Assembly (NCBI RefSeq): GCF_001949145.1
Contig: NW_019091363.1
Coordinates: 250,116-314,115 of the forward strand
Source of the DNA: Acanthaster planci
Lineage: Eukaryota; Echinodermata; Asteroidea; Valvatida; Acanthasteridae
Length of the DNA: 64,000 nt
Direction: 5' to 3'
The notes beneath the pieces were generated by a model. The model was given only the letters and a program-made list of their open reading frames with translations. It did not search any database and had not been told where the DNA came from. The position numbers and the translations under genes are program-made. Positions 10,593-22,720 of this stretch are shown here, piece after piece (positions within the stretch are counted from its first letter, which is position 1; each line of letters begins with the position of its first letter).

Positions 10593-12877
10593 TATGTGTA
10601 ATATTGAACATGTAGTTTGAAACAACACTGAATTTGAAGTAAGGCACATTATTTGAGGTTTTGAACTATTGAATTTACATTATCACATACATTACATTAT
10701 CTCTAAATTTTTGTTGTGCTAAATCAGAACTGTCATAGACCCAGGCCCTGCATATTTGCCTGAACTGTTTGTTAGACATGAAGTACATGTGTTTAAACTG
10801 CATGCTCTGGACCGTGCAAACTGCATGGCAGTGCCTGCCCAACTTTCACAGGTAACTGCGCCTAACTTTTTCATTATGATTTCCTTTGCTTTACTTTTAC
10901 TTATTAATGAAATAGTTGATTATCTTAATCCATCTTATTTTATCCACTGATGATCATAGATTAGCTTTTCAGATGACAGTTTTGAACAAAATTAATCATT
11001 TTCGAAAGTGTTATTTGTAAGGTGATTTAGGAGTAACTGTGGCAAAGTATAAAGGATTTTTATGGCCCATGTCAGTACAGAAGGCATGCATGTAAGGTAC
11101 AATGTTCTTGTGTAGTTTTCTGCAGGGGCCCAGTAAAGGGAAATTGCGAAACTTATGAAATACACTAGATGAAATTTTTTGATCCTTGATGGTAATTTGA
11201 TGAACAGTTCATAGAAAGTAATTAGCCTATTCACTGGAAAATTGCCAACTTTTTGTCAGTGATGTTTTGTTACTTAAGGACTGTATTGTGCATTTAGGTA
11301 CATATTTGAGTGCATGTGGTTAATGATAGTGTGTGTAAGTTTTGGTCAATCAGCGGCCGGGGTTGGCCTGGAAGTTTGTGTTTTTCCTTCGTGCTCAATA
11401 TGGACGATTAACCTACAAATATTGTAGTTTAAACCTTAGGTCAACCTTAGATCGTGTTTGTTAGGAGTATTTTGGGGTTTTTGTAAGTTTGGCCCAATTT
11501 GTAACCTTTAATTTTATTAGTCCCGGCCTGTAATATACATGGAACTAATGAGTGCCTGCCCAACTTTCACAGGCGTCCCCCGGGCCCAGCACTTGACCAG
11601 TACAAGAGAAAGCAGCAATAAAGAAACAGGGAATGCAGAGCACAAGCTGTCCACCTCCTTTACTAGTGTGTCTGTCGTTCCACCAGGACCTGCGTGGTGA
11701 AACTCCCCCCCCCCGTCTCATCTAGCTGTGGTGTCGCCGTATCCTGGGGTTTTCCCCTCCACAACCCTGCTTGCCAGTTGCCCCGCCCCCTCCTGCCCAA
11801 CTCCTTACAATAGTAATTTTTCACAAAATTGCTGGAGTGGGCACCAAAATTTTATACAATGGCGTCAGTAATTGGAAAACGTCCTGAATTTTATTAGACA
11901 GTCCACGTTGTTCCACCAGCGTATCTATTAAAGGCTAAACTTGGATATGAAACTGCATTACTAAGGCTCTGATTTTAAAGGCTACCTCTCAGTGTAATTT
12001 TAACTTGAAATGCTGAGATTTCACCCTGAGGACTTTGTCAAATGACAGGTTGAACCCTCGACTACACTGGACTGGTTATGTTCTTCAACTGGCATGAGGG
12101 TTGTTAATTTACAGAACTTACGGGAAGTTACATTACTGAAACAGCAATTTCACAAGGCCCTTATCGTAAAGATAGAATTGAAATGCTGTAGATTTACAAA
12201 CGAATGGATGTAAATTTATTGTATGACTGCCACGTTTTACAAGCCATCGATGTTAAACTACAACAGCGGGACCGTTATTTGTTAACTGTACCGTGTGTAA
12301 TTTTACAGTACTTTTTTTAAGGGATAGTAGGCCTACTGCATGGCGTCCGAACTGCCAGGGAAATTCCGTAATTAACGATGTTTTTACAACGTGGGTTTTC
12401 CTGAGGGTGTCAAATTATTCGGGTGCTGTTTGGGGCGCTCCACATTCTGACACTAAAATGCACTCGAGGAAATTGACTGAGATTAATTACATGATTGCAA
12501 AAGCAACGCATCCCGATTGCATCGATGACGTTACATTTTTGCAAGGAAACTGGCACCCATTATACCTCTCCCTTTGGAACGAGCGACCGTTAAATAATTA
12601 TGACTGGTTAAATATTACGATAAACTACGCGCGCTCGGAATAAGAGCGGTCGCAGCCTCGACTCCATAGGCAGCGTGCGCGTTCCTTCACTCAGGTGGTT
12701 GTGTAAAATACGAAAATGACGCTGACTGGCTATTCAGGATAAATATACATAAAGGTAAAGTCAGCCAGGCGCGTATTTCAAAAGCTGCGTGCTCTAAATT
12801 CTCTTGCACGTCACGTACGCGTTAATATGCGTCGCTCGTAAATACACTGACTAAAGTCCTAATTTAAATATCCCAAA
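10593..12877. other. Gene-poor region containing a 23 bp direct repeat
   Basis: No convincing exon or RNA gene. Two perfect 23 bp copies (10830-10852 and 11551-11573) flank about 700 bp. An AATAAA at about 11617 lies in a GC-richer segment that might be a decayed LTR end. A 116-codon plus frame at 12293-12643 has no recognisable motif, and I do not call it a gene. Confidence 0.4.
10830..11573 (+). repeat. Segment flanked by 23 bp perfect direct repeats
   Basis: Both ends carry the same 23 bases, including GCCTGCCCAACTTTCACAGG (10830-10852 and 11551-11573). After the left copy the sequence continues GTAACT, and the right copy ends in CACAG, so the segment looks like an intron with its acceptor duplicated at the donor. 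It could be an insertion with an unusually long target duplication, a recombination product, or a coincidence of decayed LTRs. Confidence 0.55.
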
Positions 12878-13220
12878 CAGGGTGCGTTCGATTAGCTTAC
12901 ACGTGTGAGTCAAACTTACACGAGAGCGTTCGTTTAGCCATCACGTGATGTTCGTGCCTGCCCTGGTGTCAGCCACTACTACCCCAGCTGGCGAGCGGGT
13001 CTCTGGAGACTGACCGAGTGTAATGTAGTCACGGATGGACTGTTCCAGCATGGACGTACATGATGGAACGTGGCGGGGACTTGACCTTTTTCCCATAATG
13101 CCTTGGAAAACACACTGCAGCGTTCGATAAGCCTCATTTTGAGGCTTCCCTTGAGTGAAACACTGGTGTGTTCAGGGAAGCTAATCGCAGGATATTTAAA
13201 TTGCAGGACCCATTGCAGGA
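12878..13220. mobile_element. Possible nonautonomous DNA element with short inverted ends
   Basis: The left part reads CAGGGTGCGTTCGATTAGCT, and the right part contains the inverted AAGCTAATCG. An internal GCGTTCGATAAGCC precedes the small hairpin AAGCCTCATTTTGAGGCTT at about 13129-13147. The word GGATATTTAAATTG occurs twice at the right edge (about 13191 and 13217). The inverted ends are short and imperfect, so this is tentative. Confidence 0.35.
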
Positions 13221-13860
13221 TATTTAAATTGTACAATACCAGGGATTAGATTGCGCAAGGCATGGTGGGAACTCCAATCTATTTGGTGTGACGATACAAT
13301 TTCAACATATATTTTTATCATAAAAACTGAAATATTTCATAGAAAGTGGATGTGTTTGAAGCTCAGGGAAATTTTGGTTCGAAAGATACTTTATTTAAAG
13401 TCATTTTCAGTGAGTAATTTAAAACCGTCAAGACTTTAAAAGTACTTGGTTAAATATAACTGGGTATTTTCAAAACACTAAACATGCAGTAACTTAGTTA
13501 GACTTGTAGCTGTTTTAACCAATCCGTTTGGGGAGTGAAAAAAAGAGCAATAAATGTTCACATCTTGACCAAGCCTGACAAGTTGATTTGAAGCGTGGTC
13601 AACATAATTCACATTATATAAGGCTGTTTAATGCACCTCCCGGTTGAAGAATAAATTACTCGACGCTCTGAATCACTAATGGTAATAACAGACATTTTTA
13701 TTCAGGTAAACGGTCCAGTTAATGTCACTTGAATCATCCTATAGTGCAGAGCCTAGCTGAGCTTCCAAAGCTGACAATGACCTGAGCTCAGGGTGAGGGT
13801 CATTATCAACATCAAAAGCCCAGTAAATCTGAAACATACTAGCCGCATATTCATTCCCTT
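13221..13860. other. Noncoding region, nothing recognised
   Basis: AT-rich sequence with no convincing exon, RNA gene or repeat. Confidence 0.35.
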
Positions 13861-14045
13861 AGCCAATACGGGCGATTCACAATAGTGCGCCTCCAAGAGT
13901 TTGCAACACGTTGGCCCATCACAACGCGCGAAATATGTCGGCTTTTTCCAAACGCGCATTGGGTCGACAGATTTCGCGCATTGTGATTGGCCAACGCGTT
14001 GCAAACTCTTGGAGGCGCACTGTTGTGAAACGTCCGCATTGCCCG
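13861..14045. repeat. Long hairpin (inverted repeat with ~70 bp arms)
   Basis: The left arm (13861-13941) and right arm (13974-14045) are near-complementary. AGTGCGCCTCCAAGAGTTTG on the left reappears inverted as CAAACTCTTGGAGGCGCACT on the right. The loop is only about 32 bp. The arms are GC-richer than their surroundings and carry many CpG sites. No coding capacity is evident. A foldback transposon or a hairpin RNA source are both possible. Confidence 0.75.
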
Positions 14046-17000
14046 ATCGGGCACTACATACTCCAGATATTATGCACCTGCGATGTCCGGCATAGCGCGT
14101 AAGCCTACAGTTCACGCTGATGTACATTTCATGCGATCATCTAAATCAGTAAACCCCATATGGCCGTATTTCAGCCAACCAGGTTTAGCCACTCGTTGCC
14201 GGATGACATGTAAAAATACCACATTTTCCTTGTTTGTTCCACGGAAGAGTTCTTTTTCATTCCAGCGGTTGACGTATTAAGCCTAATGAGTCATGCTTGG
14301 TTACGTCAAAGTGCGGCAGACGATCCTACACTCAGACGCTGCTAACAAGTGGACCTCCAACCCACAAAAATCTAGAAACCCCTTTCTTGAATAATTAAAG
14401 TTAAAATGGGAGCTCAGACTATACACAAAAGAGCTCAAGGATTAAAGACCTCCTTTGTTTGTGTAAAGCGATTTTCCAGGGAGCGAAACCACACTCACGA
14501 AGGAGATAAGGTTACAAAAACCAAACGAGCAACTCCTTTATATCACAACAATTGGCAAAAAAAACCACTCATCTCCAAGGGTGACGCCTACATACGCTAT
14601 AGACCTTTTGTAAGGGAACCCGTCGACGTCTGAACACTTGCCACAATTTTTCAAAGAGCAGTTGAAAACGTCTGAACAGAGGAACTCAGGAGAAAAGAAT
14701 GAAAATAATGATGCCCAAACTCAAAGAGTTATGCCTTCCCACGTATTTTATGGGTACCAGAAATAAATTGCAAGGTTGAAGAATTTGTGAAAATAAAATG
14801 CCCCCTACAGCTTTTTCGGGGAAGAAACCCTGATATTAACTACAAATGAACCATCAAGGGAAGTTATTTAGTTCTATGATCTATGTATACTCGACTCACA
14901 AGCAAGGATCACTGTATCACACTTGCGCATGCGGCAAAGACGGTTCTCGGCACAGACACAAAAATTTCTGTCCTGGCTCGGGATACAAAACTTCGTGTTG
15001 CGCATGTATACGCAAAGCTGAAAAAAGTAAAATGACAGCTTGTGCACACAGAATAGGCGTTGTATAAAAACAAATAATAAATTCGTGGAACGGAAAGAAA
15101 TATTTAATGAGATAACAGACCGAATGATTCATTCCATGACACGATTTCTTTAACTGATCAATAGTTTTTAGTTCTACAAAAACTGTACGTTCTAAGTATC
15201 CAGAAATTTTTCAAAAATCTGACGAGTGAAGATCTATTCATAACAAGATAACAATCACAGAAGACAACCCCCGGCCTATCACTACCCATATCGGCAAGAA
15301 ATGTACCCACTCAAAAATTCCATTTACACGGCGACCCCAGGCGGTATCTGGAGTATCTGTGGGCCTACACCTTAAAAATAAACTCGCGTGAGAAAAGTGT
15401 GACTGTAAAAGACCTGCTAAACCCACAGGCGAGTCCCAGAAGTATTTCTTGCAATCAAACAGCTTGCTGGCTTGGTAAAGTGATTTCAAACGGCTATACA
15501 AAGACGGAAGCAGCTCATTTGCGAGCCCTGTTTGCAATTTTGTTTAGGCACTCAACATTTTAACAGGATCTGCAATTCTGCTCGTAAGGCAAATTTCCTT
15601 AATTAATATAATCGATATTTTGGGGTAGGGTTTATTTTCATATTTCATACTATTTCATATTCGTCACGTTTAATTCCATTAACATATTACTGGCTACATG
15701 GAGACTTTTTCAGTAAATTTTAGAAAACTTTTATGAAACAAACTTTTCAATGTTTCTTGCCATAGCCGTCATTAGGATTTTTACCGTGGCGGCGGAAGAC
15801 AGACATCAGCAACAAACTGAAGAAGATTTGATCGTGGAAGGAGGCCAATCACAAAGTCTTTTCAAGCAAACCAGTGATTTCACCCCTTGTCCCTTTCCTA
15901 TGCTTTTTCTGTCCTTCCCCTTGTCTTGTAAGGTTTTAGTTTTCTAGGGCCAGGGCCCACTTGCGCCCCTCCCCGCCCCGCAGTAGCCAGTCTTTTGAAT
16001 AGCATAGCTGTTTTTATCGTCCCGGTTCTGCACTTGTAATACATTTTCTTTCTCGCTTTGATTTCCATCAGCGTCCTAATTTTGCTGCAGCTGGTTGCTG
16101 CATTCCCATTTGGCTACGCTACTGAATGCTCTAGGGGATATTTTAACGGCACCAGTCCTCGTACTTCATTGTTCCGTATCTATCGATAATACTGTGCAGC
16201 AACAGGTGCCGGTGGTTTCGAAACCGCCGTATGTCCACTGTAATCAATTTACTCCAATGTTGATATCAAAGAGTAGCGCCTGTTCGATAACCTTCTGCTC
16301 GGGTTTTGCAGGCCGCTTCATATTTCTAGTGACTGCAAGAGGCAAGTGAATTTTGAAGTCACAAAACGTTTGCAGCCGAATTTGCTGAATGGAGATTGCC
16401 AACAGGTTTTGCAAATTTCCGGCGCCATTGTTGGGTCTGAGTTGTCACGCGAGTCTGCTGGACCAGCAGTCCTAAGGCAAATACTGCCAACAGTGTAAAT
16501 CAGGCACAATTACGCAAAGATGGCTATGTCGCGTCAAAGTAATGAACGTTGTGTATTACTTAACAGCTATGCATACGGTATGCATGCATTCAGCGATATG
16601 CAGAGGTCCTAAAAGTCAAACAACTCGACTGCTTAGGACCCAATGGCCTAGTAGTATAGGAGGGAATGTGCCCCCTCCAACATCAGTGCCCGACTAATGC
16701 ATCACTAATTTAGAAGTTTTATCATGTATGCACTGAGGTTACCCCCCCCCAAGCTATTGTGCAGCTCTTAAAAATCGTTGCAACCGACACCTGTGCCAGC
16801 TGCCAGTGGGCCTCCCATAGTTTCGCTATAAGTTACATTATACGTAGTACAAAATGATGAGGTTGCACGCGGAGACGAAATGCACTCAAGTACAACAGTT
16901 CAGGGTTCGACCTTAATTAACGCTGGTCCGCTAGCTAAATTCGAGTAAAAACCGCGGCAGTCTAGCGAAAGCCCTCGTCTGGGTACTAGTCCGGCGGTAG

Positions 17001-17206
17001 TAAAACAGTATTCTGAAATAAGCGGCGAAAAACATGTAGTTGATGGTGACGCATGCCCTCTAACTGCTGCTGGTTTTTGAACCAAATAAAATAGAACCTT
17101 TTGCAACCAATAGTTCGGTCTCTGGCACCAGCCCAGCAAGAGTAATGCTGAAGTCTATGAATGCAGCGGCAGTAAATCGTCTGAAACTTTTGTTCCGCAA
17201 TGCCTT
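14046..17206. other. Gene-poor region, nothing recognised
   Basis: Only short, motif-free open frames on both strands. No splice-consistent exon series, tRNA or clear repeat was identified. Confidence 0.35.
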
Positions 17207-17473
17207 TAAGGCACGGACGTGTATAATAACATCTGGACTCGCAATTCCCTTAAACAGCTTATAGAGATCATTGAATCCACTCGCGGCCATTTTACTGAGC
17301 CGAATACAAAGCTTTCCTGGCAATGCCCGCCTTTGTTCTTCCTGACGTCAATAGAGGGGAGCTGACCCACGCATTTGTATTCGGCTCGGTAAAATGGCTG
17401 CTGGTTGGCTTCTTCTTCATACAAAGGCGTTGCAAGTCCAGGTTTTTTATAAACATCTACGTCCGTGCTTTAG
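17207..17473 (+). mobile_element. MITE-like foldback element, family B copy 1
   Basis: The ends GCACGGACGT and ACGTCCGTGC are inverted copies, and the similarity continues inward (ATCTGGACTCGCAA against TTGCAAGTCCAGG). A second inverted pair lies inside: CATTTTACTGAGCCGAATAC against GTATTCGGCTCGGTAAAATG. The whole element is therefore a nested palindrome. A closely similar copy is at 49776-50033. Length of about 265 bp and lack of coding sequence fit a nonautonomous DNA element. Confidence 0.75.
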
Positions 17474-20446
17474 GGCGCGATTGCACTTAAATGTGCCCCG
17501 TTAACTGTACTACCGTGTGTGGTCGGTACTTCTCGACAACGCTATGAATTGACATCGGTTCTGCGTGCAGGATCTACATCTGCACGTGCTTTCATGCATC
17601 GCATCGACGACATTTAATCGTGAATATGCATCTCACCCGTATGACGTGCCGAGTGTGTATGGTGTGTGTGTGTACACATTACTTTATATGAATATGCAGT
17701 ACTGATTTTTCTGATTGGTCATTGGTAGTTGCGACACCAGCGATGTGATGGTTGTGATTTCGAGTTTGGGTCGCGCGCTACAGGTTGCACTACACCAAAA
17801 AGGTGCTCGTAGAAAACATTGCAAAATCAGACCGAATTAACGCCTGCCTGTTGACTCTTGGAAAGAGGTTAGCCTCCGTTTTTTTCAGGAAATTCAAGAT
17901 TGTGGCCAGTAGATCACTTTTCGTTTCAATTTTAAGGGGGTTAACCACGAGATTTTTTGTCATTCGCCTTTTCCCGAAGATAACTCCAAATAGGCTAGTA
18001 GTAAAATTATGCGCTTAGCTCTGAATGTAGCCGCCCACCACTTTTAAAGGAAATACCCCAAACTGGAAATCGTCAGTCCCAATTTCGGGATTTTGTAGAA
18101 GTATTTCTCTGATCCCTCCTGATTATGGCATGTCTTATTGTAAAAAACCCGTGGGATCACAAAATATTAATGAGCTCACACGTAGAAATGCAACCATTTG
18201 GTGGAATGCACCCCAGGAGTACTAGGCACAGTCGAGAGCGAATATGTATTGTACATGTATGTACACATGTTCATGTACATGTACATTTCGCCGGGTGTAC
18301 AAAACATGTACACATGTACGTGCTCATGTGCATACCGCATAAAACGTACATGTACATAAACTGTTCTGTCTCTTGGATTGTGAACAAAACTAACCGTTTT
18401 CAGGAGGTAACCACTTTGTGTGTTTAATTTGCATCATCAACAATTAAACAACAGTCAGCACCGAGGGCACACGGTCATGATGCATGAAGTTGAAGCAGAG
18501 AACACTAGTGCCCAAAAAGAATGTTGAAATGCGGGGAAGACGTGGACTAGTGAAAATGCTGGCGGACTAGTAAAAAGCCATCACTGCTGGTCCGGCTGGC
18601 AAGTGAAAAAAAAAGTTAAGGACAAACCCTGCAACAACAGGGCGCAAAAATGTCATTACAAAATCTACTGTACTGCCCTTACTTTTTAATGTTTGTCAGG
18701 CTCCAGTACCCATGAAACGTGCCCAAAGTTAATTGAAAAAAAACCATGGAGTGACAGAGAGGACTTCGATAACGACCCTCTCTAGCTCATCAGTCCATGG
18801 AGGGCAAAACATCTCCCTTAATCCATACCATGGAGTTCACGGATTGCGTACAGCTTTAATTTCTCGTCACTTAAGCTCTGGGGTTTTCCTTGTCTAATTT
18901 ATATATTAACTGGTACATCTATAAGGTAACAAAAGACATGATTCGACTTTACATTACACCTCCCGTGTGACAATTTTTTTCGGGCCAACTGCACTCTTAC
19001 TGAAATCGGTGACAGAAACATGGGCCACTTCCTGGTTCTGTTGCCAAGGATTGAGATGAAAATCGCAGAAAGCTTCATGTAAATTCATCTCAGAATTATA
19101 TTAACAACTCAAATCTATCTTTCCACAAATGTCCTTATAAAATCTCAAGCACAAATGACAATTATCTATTTCCAAAGCTGTGTTCAATTCAACAGCATTT
19201 CTCCTTATTCTATCGGGGTTTTTAATAACAATCTGCATTCCACCTTATTTACTTTCTTTTCTAAGTAAGTTTGACATTGATTACGTACCGGACTTAATGA
19301 CAAGGAATCGTTACTCTCCAACCTCAGAACACTGGCAACTTCATTTACCTTCGAGAAAGGTGTGCTGAAGTATCGGAAAAGGGCTGTAATAGGCCCACAG
19401 TGTTGATTGATCTTCAACATGCCAGGTTATAGTTGCAGCACTACTCCTAACAGTCTTTACGGCTGCGCTTGCCAACCAGTGGTAGTAGCGCGCATGCGCC
19501 TGTATAATTTGCACAATTCATGGGAAGGTCCATTGTTTTTTGCCAAACAATATAATTTGTTAATTAAAATGTTCAAAAAAGTCTTAAAATGATACATTGT
19601 TGGGCGGTCTCTATTAGTACACAAAGTAATGGCTCTGTCTTATAAAAATTTGAGCCCTTCCATCGGAACTCTTCCGATTATGTGTCATGCTCAATTTCTG
19701 TCATGATGAGCTTTGAGTTCGACACGCTAGAAATGTTACACGTCACGGTATAATTTGACAGGCCGGCGATGCACACCTTTGCTTCGCATCAACGGGTGCA
19801 TCCGGCATACAATGGGGTGTGCAATTATTGGCACCAGACGCAAACAGTATCGGGTTGCACGGGGCAATTTCCATTACTCTGAAGAAATATTGGGGATTCG
19901 AGTCGAAATGTTTATCTCTGCTATAAAGGGCGCAGTTTGGCCTCGGCGTGCACCCAAGTGCTTCTATATTTCTGTTCAAATTATCAGATCGAAGGGGTGT
20001 TGGAGCCTGACGTCTGAGGCAAATTTGCCCCTGGATCGGTGGGATAAACAGCTTCGCCGAGTTTGTATTTCATGTACAGACTCAATACGTGCCGAGATGT
20101 CAAGCCAAGCGAGGAAAACATGGCCATACAATGTAATGACACCATGAAAGTAAGAAAACGAAGGAACCAAAGAAAGTGATGGACATGGACACAGCGAAAA
20201 GCTGTCTAGAGGATATCACTGCAAATATGTATAACACTTTAGGTTTTACAAATTCTACGGACTCACAAGCTTGCCAAAGCCTCTTTTGAGTTGAATGCCT
20301 TCAAAAGAATCTTGCACAATGAAAACAACATGAACCCACGACATTTTCAACCCCCCCTTACACCCTGAAAACGGAGGTGTTAAATGTTGACCACATACTG
20401 GTCATTTTAAACCAACGTTTTAATACTTATGTAGTTGTAACTAGAT
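17474..20446. other. Gene-poor region with an ACATGT palindrome cluster
   Basis: No gene recognised. The stretch 18240-18362 is dense in ACATGT/GTACAT palindromes. A perfect GCGCATGCGC (NRF1-type site) lies at 19490-19499. A 130-codon plus frame at 19755-20147 has no motif I recognise and overlaps an open minus frame, so it is not called. Confidence 0.35.
18240..18362. repeat. ACATGT/GTACAT palindrome-rich cluster
   Basis: Within about 120 bp the words ACATGTAC and GTACATGT recur many times with irregular spacing, and there is no fixed period. It resembles a degenerate simple repeat able to form several overlapping hairpins. Confidence 0.6.
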
Positions 20447-20583
20447 NNNNNNNNNNNNNNNNNNNNNNNNNNNNNNNNNNNNNNNNNNNNNNNNNNNNNN
20501 NNNNNNNNNNNNNNNNNNNNNNNNNNNNNNNNNNNNNNNNNNNNNNNNNNNNNNNNNNNNNNNNNNNNNNNNNNNNNNNNNNN
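20447..20583. other. Assembly gap 1 (137 N)
   Basis: A run of N. Open frames that cross it are artefacts. Confidence 0.99.
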
Positions 20584-22574
20584 GGCCTTATGATACATTG
20601 ATGCAATGGGAAGCTGTAAGGGAGCTGTCGCTGAAAAGACAGCCTTTGTAGGGCGCAAAAACATTAAAAGGTTTAAGAGAAATAAATGAAATCAAAGGAA
20701 CCGAACAAAGGTGCAAAAACCCGACAAAGTAGAACCATATGGCCCCTTACAGACGATGTGCCCTGTGACGTTTTGCGCTGCGCATAAACGTGAAAATCAC
20801 TGGCCGAAACAACCGGTCTTACCTCGTTGGCCCAACTGTAATCATCGAGCAATATCGAAAATAAAACCTATTTTACAATTTTTTCCTTGCAAAATTCAAG
20901 TTTGATCAGATTTTTAACTTGGAAAATCGTGGTACAAGTGACCAAAACATATATGATTTTTCGAACACTTGGCACAAGTTTAATAATAGAAAATTTCGCC
21001 TTAAATTATCAGCTCCCGACTGAAATTACGGGAACCATGCGATTTAGAGTGAGAATAATTTAATATTTTAGGATACAGACAAAAATCGCTGAAGTGGAAA
21101 TCAATCAATTCGACTACCCAATTCACTTGGAATCACTTTCCCTACGCCAGATATTTGTTTTGATTTTCCACTAAATGATATAGAATAGTGGGCGAAAATT
21201 TTCCAGCTAGGAATAAAGTCAAATACGAATTCAGGCGAGCGGAAAAACAAGAGTTAAAAGAGGTTATTAATTAAAAGTCCTCAAGATTCTGTGACGTCTG
21301 CAACATAAGAGATAGGCATTATGCGATCAAATGACCAGCGTCAAGCAGATCGACGAAAAGCTAGGCAACCACATGGGAAAGAGGCAAAATTAGAATTGCA
21401 CAGGAAAATGAGAAAATGTAGCCAAAGCACTAATGCATTGAGATGGTAGAGAAGCTCGCTGTGTGATACTACCCCCCATCATTCCGTCTCGTTTTCCTCT
21501 CCCTTTAAGCCACCATCCACTTCTGCTACAAACAGTGGCCTGAAAAAGACTAACCTGCTGCTTGCCAATACCGAGCTGTGCGCGGTAGGTCCCCTGAGAT
21601 GAGCAGAACGCCACTGCATCCAACCGCCCGAAACTGTTCCCGCCAAAATGAACTGCTACAGTCTGGGGGCAGAGGATAATTGGATTGGATTTGTTAAAAA
21701 GCTATCAGAGAATTTCTCTTGCGTCCTGAAGGTTTTGCTGGACTCTGCATGAAGCAGATCCATTCTCTTCCACACGGATGGACAATAAATCTTATACGGC
21801 CAATTTTAGGCAATTTAAGGGTTTTATGTTTGAAGTGACAATGTCACTAAATGTCAAGAACCTAGTTAAATTAGTGCAATGAAATTTGTACAAACAAAAT
21901 CATTGTCTGTGCTTGATTTCTAGAGAGCTATTGAGCATGGTACTCAACTGCCAGGTGAAAATATACTTTTCATATAATAAAATTTATTAATCTATTTCGC
22001 CCTCAGTTGTGAGAACAGTACAGGATATAAGTTTTGTCTTGCCGATTCCCCCGTGGACAGACATGAAAAAGGGATCAGGAGAATAAATGGGGCCTGGCAT
22101 AAAATCCAACATAACCCAACAAGATTGGTTTATAGTACCACTGAAAATTAAGACTATGAATTCGTGATTTTTTTCAAGTGAAAACCCTTTTGGCCAAATT
22201 TGCGCGGAATATAAACAGCTGTAGCTAAGCGCTGCCGGGAATACCGGCGCTCTGACAGTGCAATGTCTTGGCATTTCAGATCAACGCCGTCTGATCTCAG
22301 AGCCAGTTTGCTAACAGTTTGAATGGAATAATCTTCCCACAACATAAAGAAGCATATTGCACTTCCTAGATTGGGAGGGAAATGAGGCGACAACAGTGAA
22401 GTGATTTTTAAGCCTAGTCAAAATTACATTTCAAAGAAATTTAGGCCTGAAATTCCTCACATATGATTACTCAACATTTATCGCGATAACACTTATTATC
22501 ACCAATTGCATGATCACATTCTTGGGCCGCTTTCTTTTTCAAGTCGGTCCAAATTTTCATGATCACAGTCAGTG
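20584..22574. other. Gene-poor region, nothing recognised
   Basis: No convincing exon, RNA gene or element. Open frames are short, and their composition is not protein-like. Confidence 0.35.
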
Positions 22575-22720
22575 ATGTAGTCGAGTCTGCCACCTCTAAG
22601 TCCGAGTTCGAGTCCTATACTATTTCGAGTCCGAGTTCAAAACTTAGTTCAAAAAATTTCAGTCTGAGTCCGAAAATTCTGAGTCCGAGTCACTTCAAGG
22701 TTCGAGTCATCCAATAAACC
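22575..22720 (+). repeat. GAGTCCGAGT-type degenerate repeat
   Basis: The words GAGTCCGAGT, GAGTCTG and GAGTCATC recur through about 145 bp in one orientation. Related GACTC/GAGTC-rich tracts occur at 36070-36190 and 36640-36760. It behaves as a dispersed degenerate satellite. Confidence 0.6.

Noticed and set aside
12293-12643. 116-codon plus frame
   Set aside because: No recognisable motif; it lies in repeat-rich gene-poor DNA next to a possible transposon end.
19755-20147. 130-codon plus frame
   Set aside because: The opposite strand is also open over part of it, with no recognised domain, start context or splice signals.
20377-20664. Open frames across gap 1
   Set aside because: Open only because of N; no real coding evidence.
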